64,000 nt of DNA from Desulfofarcimen acetoxidans DSM 771 (GTDB lineage: Bacteria; Bacillota; Desulfotomaculia; Desulfotomaculales; Desulfofarciminaceae). The position numbers and the translations under genes are program-made. Numbering within the stretch: the first letter of the stretch is position 1; each line of letters starts with the position of its first letter. The notes under the pieces were generated by a model. That model saw only the letters and a list, made by a program, of their open reading frames with translations. It had not been told where the DNA came from and searched no databases. The stretch spans positions 3,906,001 to 3,970,000 of the forward strand of contig NC_013216.1 of the NCBI RefSeq assembly GCF_000024205.1. Direction: 5' to 3'. Shown one piece after another: positions 27,239-34,365 of the stretch.

Positions 27239-28573
27239 CTAATAATTCCTTAAATATTCCTCGATTTCCCAAGGGTGTATTATAGTATTAAAGCGCTTGC
27301 ATTCTTCCTCCTTAGTTTCAATAAAACGACTATAAATTTGTTCACCAAGCGTTTCTTTAATTACTTCGTTAGCTGATAAAGCACATAAGGCTTCATTAAG
27401 ATTGGACGGCAAGCCGTAATTCTTGATAATTTTTCCCAATCCACCATGCAAATTATTTTCTTCCATGGCGGCAGGAGGTTTAATTTTAGATATAATCCCA
27501 ACTAACCCTGCTTTCAAGGTTACCGCCATAGCCAAGTAAGGGTTGCAAGTGCCGTCAGGACTGCGTAAAACAATTCTAGTGCCGCTTTCCCGCTGAGACG
27601 GCACACGAATCATGGTACTGCGATTTTGCTCAGACCATCCGGCCAAAACCGGAGCTGCCAGATCCAAACCAAGTCTTTTATATGAATTAATCAGCGGGTT
27701 GGTTATAGCTGTTAAGGCTCTTGCATGTTCCAGCAATCCACCCATATAATAATAAGCTGTCTTACTCAGCTGCTGGCAATTAGCATGAGAAGGTGCGTGA
27801 AAAGCATTCTCCCCCTCTTTCCACAGAGAATGATGCAGATGCAGACCGGATCCGTTAAAACCGGCCAGAGGCTTTGGCATAAAAGAAGCATGCAAACCAT
27901 GCCGCTGAGCAATTGTTCTTACCACAAACTTAAAAGTAGCTAAGTTATCCGCCATTGATAGAGCATCACTTTCTTTTAGAGAAATTTCGTGCTGACCGGC
28001 AGAAACCTCGTGATGAGAAGAAGAAATCTCAAATCCCATACTTTCCAGAGTGAGTACCATATCCCTCCTGGCGTTTTCCCCCAAATCCACGGGGGTTAAA
28101 TCACAATAACCGGCTTGATCGTGAGTTACCGTAGTAGGCTTACCCTGATCATCCATATAGAACATAAAAAACTCAATTTCGGCTCCTGAACGAAGCCCAT
28201 AGCCCAACCGCTCCGCCTCCAACAACACCCGCTTTAGGACACTGCGCGGGCATGCCGAAAATGGCTCACCATCAGAACCATATACGTCACAAATTAAACG
28301 AGCTACCGCTCCATTCCTTGGCCTCCAAGGAAATATAACAAAAGTTTCCGGATCCGGACACAAATAAATATCTGACTGCTTGCTTTGCGCAAAACCTTCT
28401 ATTACCGCATTATCGAACATTATCCCACCATTTAGGGCTCTCTCCAGCTCTTCTATAGTGATAGCAATATTTTTAAAGGATCCTAAAATATCGGTAAACT
28501 GCAGCCGGATAAACTTAACATCATACTCCTTGGCTTTTTCCAATACATCCTCTTTTGATAATAGACTCAGCAC
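27239..28573 (-). CDS. Divergent glutamine synthetase-like protein (copy 3)
   Basis: This 444-residue protein aligns along its whole length with the two normal copies but has changed catalytic regions. MFDGSSI is MFDNAVI, so the Ser of the ammonium-site loop is gone. [10 protein letters not shown] is [20 protein letters not shown] is GSGLHLHHSL. The flap [11 protein letters not shown] is LDLAAPVLAGWS, losing the flap Glu. Many nucleotide-site residues remain (RVPSQRESGTRIVLRSPDG). It may be a regulatory pseudo-enzyme or act on another amine. The GTG at 28573 follows GAGGTG and gives the same length as copy 1; the frame is open 13 codons further up. A partial ANTAR-type leader precedes it. Confidence 0.85.
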   Translation of the reverse strand: MLSLLSKEDVLEKAKEYDVKFIRLQFTDILGSFKNIAITIEELERALNGGIMFDNAVIEGFAQSKQSDIYLCPDPETFVIFPWRPRNGAVARLICDVYGSDGEPFSACPRSVLKRVLLEAERLGYGLRSGAEIEFFMFYMDDQGKPTTVTHDQAGYCDLTPVDLGENARRDMVLTLESMGFEISSSHHEVSAGQHEISLKESDALSMADNLATFKFVVRTIAQRHGLHASFMPKPLAGFNGSGLHLHHSLWKEGENAFHAPSHANCQQLSKTAYYYMGGLLEHARALTAITNPLINSYKRLGLDLAAPVLAGWSEQNRSTMIRVPSQRESGTRIVLRSPDGTCNPYLAMAVTLKAGLVGIISKIKPPAAMEENNLHGGLGKIIKNYGLPSNLNEALCALSANEVIKETLGEQIYSRFIETKEEECKRFNTIIHPWEIEEYLRNY

Positions 28574-28600
28574 AAAACACCTCAATCCCAGTTTAAAAAT

Positions 28601-28659
28601 AAAAAAATCCATTAATTGATCCTGCCATACAACAGGTCAACTAACGGACGTCTCTGCCC
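28601..28659 (-). promoter_or_regulatory. Partial ANTAR-type leader of the divergent glnA
   Basis: On the minus strand, GGGC-AGAGAC-GTCC (28659-28646) has a hexaloop with A1 and G4. Its 3' arm overlaps a long terminator, TCCGTTAGTTGA paired with TCAATTAATGGA (28648-28608), then TTTTTTT. A convincing upstream P1 hairpin was not found. TTGACT with a 17-nt spacer to TACCAT (28718-28690) is a likely promoter. Confidence 0.55.
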
Positions 28660-28721
28660 AAATATTAACTTATAACTTCTCTACAGGTAATGGTACATTA
28701 TCTTCAAAAAAAAGTCAAGCT

Positions 28722-29306
28722 TCAATTATTTTCTTTTTGTAGAAGAGAAATAATTTTTTTTGCTACCTTGGGAATTGCAATTCCCTTATCCATACTAATT
28801 TTTTGGATGAACTTGTGAGCTTCTTTTTCAGACAACCCTTTTTGGCTGATTAACAAACCCTTGGCTTTCTCTATAAGTTTTCCTTCCTCCAGCAACTTTT
28901 TCAATTCTTTGTTCTCATTTTCCAGTCTAAGAAGTCTTTTGAAACTTGCAATAGCTATCTCAATTGCCGGAAAGAGATTTTCTTGATTAATAGGTTTTAA
29001 TAAATAGCCAAACACCCAGGAATGTTTGGCTTCCTCAATCAATTCACGTTGGCTATAGGCAGTTAAAAGCAAAACGGGAGCCACCCTATGTTCCTCAATA
29101 ACACGTGCTATTTCCAGTCCTTCACAACCAGGAATATTAGAATCCATAATAATTAAATCCGGTTCGGTCTTAAAGATAACCTGCAGAGCGCTTTTTGCAT
29201 CATATACCTCACCTACCACCATATATCCGACATGAGTTAAACTGTCTTTCAGTTTTTTTAAAAACACCCTGTCAGCATCTGCAATAACTATTCTGGTCCC
29301 GTACAT
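28722..29306 (-). CDS. ANTAR-domain response regulator with intact receiver
   Basis: This 194-residue protein has a receiver with D10 and D12, phosphoacceptor D55 (LIIMDSNIP) and Lys in LLKPI, a coiled coil (LENENKELKKLLEEGKL) and an ANTAR domain (EKAKGLLISQKGLSEKEAHKFIQKISM). Unlike its paralogue in the same block it keeps the residues needed for phosphorylation. It is likely a transcription antiterminator for the nitrogen genes downstream. The cognate kinase is not beside it. It is the first gene of the nitrogen block in transcription order, with a 350-nt upstream spacer. Confidence 0.92.
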   Translation of the reverse strand: MYGTRIVIADADRVFLKKLKDSLTHVGYMVVGEVYDAKSALQVIFKTEPDLIIMDSNIPGCEGLEIARVIEEHRVAPVLLLTAYSQRELIEEAKHSWVFGYLLKPINQENLFPAIEIAIASFKRLLRLENENKELKKLLEEGKLIEKAKGLLISQKGLSEKEAHKFIQKISMDKGIAIPKVAKKIISLLQKENN

Positions 29307-29653
29307 CGGGCGACACTCCTAAAACTCTTGTTATAATTAATTCTAACATTATTTTTTTAAAATTAAATAGCAGAATTCAAATATATTATCATATCATATT
29401 TAGCCCGCAATAGACCTAAATATTTATACCATATTATCATTTAAAAGTGTACTTACTCACAGCTTAAAATTATTAGGAAAATCAAAAAAGTTTATTTCGA
29501 AACAGTCCGGCTGATAAAATAAAAAAATTTATATTTTTTAAGATCTGTTTTACTGATATAGATATGCATTATAATGATTAAAACAAGAAGCTGGCAATAT
29601 ATCAACAAAAGAATAGAGGATAAATTTTCTCGGTAAATATGGGGGTGTAGTTA
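29307..29653. other. Divergent intergenic region between the ANTAR gene and fliY
   Basis: This very AT-rich spacer must hold promoters for both flanking genes, which point away from each other. I see no convincing hexaloop pair, riboswitch or flagellar sigma promoter. The end before fliY has GGGGGTG as ribosome binding site. Confidence 0.4.
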
Positions 29654-30649
29654 TTGAGTCATCGTGAACTGTCACAGGCCGAGATAGATGCACTTTTTGA
29701 ACGCTATAATAATCCTGTATCAGAGGATTTCAGCAGTCTCCTGTCGCATCATCAGCTTGATACAATCGGTGAAGTTGGTAACATTTCCATGGGAACTGCT
29801 GCCACAACATTATCACAAATTCTAAACCAACGCGTAACTATAGGCAACCCGCGCGTAATAGTCTGTAAACAAGAAGAGGTCTTTAAAAGTTTTGCCACAC
29901 CCTACCTTCTGGTTTATGTGTCTTTTAAAGAAGGCTTAACGGGTTTTAATGTACTTATCATTACTGAAAATGAAGTGGCGACAATAGCCAATCTGATGCT
30001 GGGCGGGGACGGAAATATCCCGCCTGTTGTTGAATTAAGTGAACTGGAAATAAGCGCTGCCCAGGAAGCCATGAACCAAATGATAGGTTCAGTATGTACC
30101 GCTATGACTGATATGTTTGGTATTCCTATCGATATAACCCCGCCAACAATAACCATGGTTCATGACATCAAAAATGCAAGTCTTACCCCTCTTCCTACCG
30201 AACAACCGGTGGTTGTAGTTAGATTTGATACTTTTATCAGTAATATATTAAAAACTACTATTATGCAGATACTCAGTGTGGACGCAGCTCAAGAAGAAGC
30301 AAATTACCTTCTGCAAAAAGCCGGTTATATGGATAAAGAAGCAGAAATTGTTGCCAATAACGCTAATTCAGATAATGACCAGGTTGCAGTTGCTTCCAAA
30401 TTGCCTAATCTTACAGCAGCCTTATCACTCCCTGTTAACCTGACTGTGGTACTCGGCAAAACTCTGTCGACTGTTGAGGAACTGGCAAGATTGGAAATCG
30501 GCAAAAAACTTACACTGCCGCTCTCTGCGGAATGCGTTGAGATATATGCAGGGGATACACTGGTAGGTAAAGGTAAGCTAATTGATCAAAAAGGAAAAAT
30601 GCAGGTCGAAATAAATCAACTAAGTATGCCTAATTGGAAATTAGAATAA
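29654..30649 (+). CDS. fliY: FliY, flagellar motor switch phosphatase
   Basis: This 331-residue protein has an N-terminal FliM-like segment (LSQAEIDALFERY) for CheY-P binding, two CheC-type phosphatase motifs (IGEVGNISMG, and AAQEAMNQMIGS) and a C-terminal SpoA/FliN domain (LPVNLTVVLGKTLSTVEEL, then GDTLVGKGKLI). This is the FliY arrangement, which forms part of the rotor C-ring and removes phosphate from CheY-P. The start is a TTG with GGGGGTG upstream. No other flagellar gene lies nearby, so it may be a second or relocated copy. Confidence 0.9.
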   Translation: MSHRELSQAEIDALFERYNNPVSEDFSSLLSHHQLDTIGEVGNISMGTAATTLSQILNQRVTIGNPRVIVCKQEEVFKSFATPYLLVYVSFKEGLTGFNVLIITENEVATIANLMLGGDGNIPPVVELSELEISAAQEAMNQMIGSVCTAMTDMFGIPIDITPPTITMVHDIKNASLTPLPTEQPVVVVRFDTFISNILKTTIMQILSVDAAQEEANYLLQKAGYMDKEAEIVANNANSDNDQVAVASKLPNLTAALSLPVNLTVVLGKTLSTVEELARLEIGKKLTLPLSAECVEIYAGDTLVGKGKLIDQKGKMQVEINQLSMPNWKLE

Positions 30650-30709
30650 TATTTTGTTTACACAATCACCAACAAACAGTAAAATAGCCGGACATTATTT
30701 TACAAACAG

Positions 30710-30852
30710 GAAAGTCGCTCAAAGCGGCTTTTGAGCAGCCACACGCACTCGTGCTTGTTGAGAATTATGCATTACTGACATTGATTATGCAATATGAATT
30801 TGCACTTCATTATAAAATGGTTTATCCACAAATCCACCATAAGGTATAATTT
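30710..30852 (+). repeat. Dispersed structured repeat, copy B (full length)
   Basis: This full-length copy begins with a 5' hairpin AAAGTCGC/GCGGCTTT. It carries the conserved box GCACTCGTGCTTG, the AATTATGC arm, the inner segment ATTATGCAATATGAATTTGC and an exact DnaA-box nonamer TTATCCACA, and ends GGTATAATTT. It lies just after fliY and before the SASP terminator. Confidence 0.85.
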
Positions 30853-30870
30853 GGCAAGGAATAAAAAGAT

Positions 30871-30901
30871 CATACCCTGCCGGAATATTGGGCAGGGTAT
30901 G
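30871..30901. terminator. Terminator between fliY and the spore protein gene
   Basis: An 11-bp perfect stem CATACCCTGCC/GGCAGGGTATG with a 9-nt loop. The minus strand continues ATCTTTTTATT, so it best serves the SASP gene, and it may also stop fliY. Confidence 0.8.
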
Positions 30902-30923
30902 AGGTATAATATACTTATATTTT

Positions 30924-31220
30924 TTAGCTGTTGCCCTTAATCATTTTCCTGTTTCTATAGTCCCAGGCCAAAACAGCCTCGGCAAAGGCAACCATTTTTT
31001 TAGTCATACCCCCACCAACTCTGCCGTTCTGCCGGCTGGTTAGTTCCCCTTTATCAATATAAGCATAATCATGTATACCGATTTCGGAAGCCATCTCATT
31101 CTTAAATTCCTCCAACGCCGGTTGAACATATGGCTGCAGCTCGCTTGGAACTATCCCTATGGAAGCAGTTATTTTGGCCAGAGAATTGGGCTGTAAATCC
31201 GGGAAGGTTTTTTGGGACAA
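30924..31220 (-). CDS. Alpha/beta-type small acid-soluble spore protein
   Basis: This protein of about 98 residues has the alpha/beta SASP core: EFKNEMASEIGI with the germination-protease-type site, then the DNA-binding signature DKGELTSRQNGRVGGGMTKKMV. These proteins coat DNA in the dormant spore and protect it from UV and heat. It has an N-terminal extension of about 40 residues compared with the shortest family members. A TTG at 31220 follows AGGAGGGG by 6 nt; the frame is open 10 codons further up but without a binding site. The gene shows the host forms endospores. Confidence 0.88.
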   Translation of the reverse strand: MSQKTFPDLQPNSLAKITASIGIVPSELQPYVQPALEEFKNEMASEIGIHDYAYIDKGELTSRQNGRVGGGMTKKMVAFAEAVLAWDYRNRKMIKGNS

Positions 31221-31315
31221 AATAATCCCCTCCTGGTAGTTTTTTATCAATATAAAAAATCATGTTGTCCTGCTTATTAAATTATTATGCCCTGCAATGA
31301 CCAAAATATTAAAGC

Positions 31316-31386
31316 AAAATAATGCAATATAAATTTGTACTTCATGCAACAATGACTTGTCCACAGATCCGCCATAAGCATAATTT
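31316..31386 (+). repeat. Dispersed structured repeat, copy C (3' part)
   Basis: This copy retains the inner segment ATGCAATATAAATTTGTACT, then a TTGTCCACA nonamer (one mismatch to the DnaA box) and the end AAGCATAATTT. The 5' half is missing or too diverged. It lies between the SASP promoter side and the aconitase 3' end, in the same orientation as copy B. Confidence 0.8.
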
Positions 31387-31411
31387 ATTAAAATATAAAA
31401 AAGGCAAAGGG

Positions 31412-33334
31412 TTAACGGTTTTTAGTGTAGTTTAAAAGGCCGCCGGCCTTAATTATTATTTTTTGTCTTTCGGAAAGATTGTGCACTACTTTAAATTCCG
31501 TACCTTTAGTCAAGTTCCGAACCAGCATATGCTCCGCAGACATTTGAGCGGATGTATCTGATAACAGCAGCAAATCTTCTTGATCAATACCGTCGTAATC
31601 TTTTTCATCAACAAAAGTTAGCGGCAAAATACCAAAATTAACCAAATTTTGTCTGTGTATTCTGGCAAAGGACTTCACAAGGACTGCCTTAACTCCCAGA
31701 AACATGGGAGCCAGAGCGGCGTGCTCACGACTGGAACCTTGACCGTAGTTGCTGCCTCCGATAATAATTCCCCTGCCTGTTTCTTTAGCACGCAAAGGAA
31801 AACACTTGTCCACCGTACAGAATACATACTCGGAAATAGCGGGGATATTTGATCTGAGCGGCAATATTTTAGCTCCGGCCGGCATAATATGATCAGTGGT
31901 AATATTATCCCCGACTTTTAACAAAACACTGGCTTTAATCTCACCCGGCAAAGCTTCATTTACCGGCAGTGGCTTGATATTGGGACCACGCAGAACTTCT
32001 AAGCCTGCCCCGTTTTCCGGTGGGGATATAATCATATTATCATTAACCGTAAAAGTTTCCGGCCAAACAACCTCTTCATAATTCATCTGAAGATCCCTGG
32101 GATCGGTTAAAACACCGGTTATTGCAGTAGCGGCAGCCACTGCCGGACCGGTCAAGTAAATGCTGGCATCCTGTGTTCCACTGCGACCCTCAAAATTGCG
32201 GTTAAAGGTACGCACTGAGTTGGCAGCTGACGAAGGTGACTGCCCCATACCGATACATGGCCCGCAGGCTGATTCCAATATCCTGGCGCCGGCATCAATT
32301 AAATCAGCCAGCGCACCGTTTTGAGCAATCATTGTATATACTTGCTTGGAGCCAGGGGCAATAGCCAAGCTGACAGAAGGATGCACAGTTCTGCCCTTAA
32401 GCATTTTAGCCACAATCATTAAATCGGCATAAGATGAATTAGTACAGGATCCGATAGCCACCTGTTGAACAGGAACCGGCCCGATGTCACGCACCTTGGC
32501 CACATTGTCCGGGCTATGCGGCCTGGCTGACAGGGGTTCCAGCTCATCCAGTTTAATTTCTAAAAGTTCGTCATATACGGCATCAGCATCAGCATTCAGG
32601 GAAACCCAGTCTTCTTCCCTGCCCTGAGATTTTAAATAGGCCCTGGTCTCTTCATCGCTGGGAAAAATTGAGGTTGTCGCACCCAGTTCCGCTCCCATAT
32701 TGGTAATCGTAGCCCTCTCCGGTACGGTTAAAGATTTAACACCCTCACCAAAATACTCAATTACCTTGCCTACCCCTCCTTTAACACTGAGAATACGTAA
32801 AACTTCCAATATAATGTCCTTGGCCGAAACCCATGGCTGTAATTTGCCCTTTAGCTCGATCCCTACAACTTTGGGCATGGTGGTGTAAAAAGCTCCCCCG
32901 CCCATTGCTACAGCTACATCCAAACCACCTGCGCCGATAGCTATGACAGCCATCCCACCGGCAGTCGGCGTATGAGAATCAGAGCCTAACAGTGTTTTAC
33001 CCGGTTTAGCAAAACGTTCCAAATGCACCTGGTGGCAAATGCCGTTTCCGGGACGGGAAAAATAAATACCATACTTGGCAGCCACTGTTTGTAAAAAACG
33101 GTGATCATCAGCATTCTCAAAACCGCTTTGCAAAGTATTATGATCAACATAGCTGACGGACAATTCTGTTCTAACTCTGGGAATTCCTATAGCTTCAAAC
33201 TGCAGGTAGGCCATAGTTCCTGTGGCATCCTGAGTTAAGGTCTGGTCAATTTTTATCGCAACTTCTTTGCCAGCAATCATTTCCCCTTCTATCAGATGTT
33301 CTGCAAAAATTTTCTGCGTAAGACTTCTGCCCAT
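31412..33334 (-). CDS. Aconitate hydratase
   Basis: This 640-residue aconitase of the shorter bacterial/archaeal class has the 4Fe-4S ligands in IGSCTNSSYADL and SACGPCIGMGQ, substrate-binding segments (GSDSHTPTAGG, GSNYGQGSSREHAAL) and the C-terminal swivel domain in the same chain. It interconverts citrate and isocitrate. With the CO dehydrogenase operon it would connect acetyl-CoA to 2-oxoglutarate and thus to glutamate synthesis in this same region. It is transcribed alone on the minus strand. The start is well placed by homology. Confidence 0.93.
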   Translation of the reverse strand: MGRSLTQKIFAEHLIEGEMIAGKEVAIKIDQTLTQDATGTMAYLQFEAIGIPRVRTELSVSYVDHNTLQSGFENADDHRFLQTVAAKYGIYFSRPGNGICHQVHLERFAKPGKTLLGSDSHTPTAGGMAVIAIGAGGLDVAVAMGGGAFYTTMPKVVGIELKGKLQPWVSAKDIILEVLRILSVKGGVGKVIEYFGEGVKSLTVPERATITNMGAELGATTSIFPSDEETRAYLKSQGREEDWVSLNADADAVYDELLEIKLDELEPLSARPHSPDNVAKVRDIGPVPVQQVAIGSCTNSSYADLMIVAKMLKGRTVHPSVSLAIAPGSKQVYTMIAQNGALADLIDAGARILESACGPCIGMGQSPSSAANSVRTFNRNFEGRSGTQDASIYLTGPAVAAATAITGVLTDPRDLQMNYEEVVWPETFTVNDNMIISPPENGAGLEVLRGPNIKPLPVNEALPGEIKASVLLKVGDNITTDHIMPAGAKILPLRSNIPAISEYVFCTVDKCFPLRAKETGRGIIIGGSNYGQGSSREHAALAPMFLGVKAVLVKSFARIHRQNLVNFGILPLTFVDEKDYDGIDQEDLLLLSDTSAQMSAEHMLVRNLTKGTEFKVVHNLSERQKIIIKAGGLLNYTKNR

Positions 33335-33378
33335 TTTTATCCTCCTAGTTATTAATTATAGTGTATAAACAATTTATT

Positions 33379-34143
33379 TTACATAAAACCCCAGTACCAT
33401 AAGATAAGCTTCTCTCCCCAGAATACAGCAAGAAGTGCTCCCAGTGACAAAAACGGCCCAAACGGTACGGGATCCTTCCTGCCCTTGCGACCGGACAACA
33501 TTAAAACCAAGCCAACAACACCACCGGTTAAAAAGGCCAAAAAGAAAGCTACAATTAAATTATTTAAGCCCAAATACAACCCTATCATTGCACCAAGCTT
33601 AATGTCACCGCCTCCCATTCCGCCGCAGGAAACAATAGCAACAATTAAAAGAAAGCCTCCCCCGACAACAAATGCCATTAAGCCTGACTTTAGTACCTCC
33701 CAGGACTGCAAGGCCGTAAGCGGCAAACCGGCAATAAGACCTGCCAAAATAATGCGATTAGGGATAATTTGGTGATATAAATCTATTACTGAAGCCACTA
33801 TTAATAAAGAAATAAATAACCACATAGCCGGGGTTATCCAGGCATAACCAAAACGCAGCCACACTGCTGTATAGCTCAGTGCTGTAAACAATTCTACCAT
33901 AGGGTATTGCCGGGAGAAAACTGCTCCACAATATTTACAACGGCCCTTGAATAATAAATAACCTGCTATTGGTAAAATTTCAGGCAAGCCCAACCTGTTA
34001 TGACAACTCATACAATGTGATGGCGGGCTAATAATCGATTCGCCCAGAGGCATGCGGCAAATACATACATTTAAAAAGCTGCCTACACAGGCACCGACAA
34101 TAAAGACCAATAAAAAAGACAAGTAACTCATAATATCACCCAC
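33379..34143 (-). CDS. Type IV prepilin peptidase (A24 aspartic protease)
   Basis: This protein of about 250 residues has the paired CxxC zinc motifs (CMSCHNRLG, CKYCGAVF) between the first two membrane helices, and the two catalytic Asp sites VIDLYHQIIPN and GGGDIKLGAMIG. It has about eight membrane segments. It cleaves and N-methylates type IV prepilins or competence pseudopilins. No pilin genes are visible here. The ATG at 34131 (MSYLSFLLVF) is a likely alternative start to the GTG at 34143. Confidence 0.92.
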   Translation of the reverse strand: MGDIMSYLSFLLVFIVGACVGSFLNVCICRMPLGESIISPPSHCMSCHNRLGLPEILPIAGYLLFKGRCKYCGAVFSRQYPMVELFTALSYTAVWLRFGYAWITPAMWLFISLLIVASVIDLYHQIIPNRIILAGLIAGLPLTALQSWEVLKSGLMAFVVGGGFLLIVAIVSCGGMGGGDIKLGAMIGLYLGLNNLIVAFFLAFLTGGVVGLVLMLSGRKGRKDPVPFGPFLSLGALLAVFWGEKLILWYWGFM

Positions 34144-34365
34144 GACAACAGTTATCTGTTAAATATTATTATAACGTGTTTATTAAATCAATTAACTGTA
34201 TTATTTTAAAACAATATTTTATAATTAAGATGTGATTATCTGGGTCAATTATCTCTGTAGCTATTACTTGACATGTACTAATTATATATTTTTTGCAGGA
34301 AATAATAAACATACATCTAAATATTATTGTTGAAACAAATACTTTACGAGCGGTGGCGGTCAACC

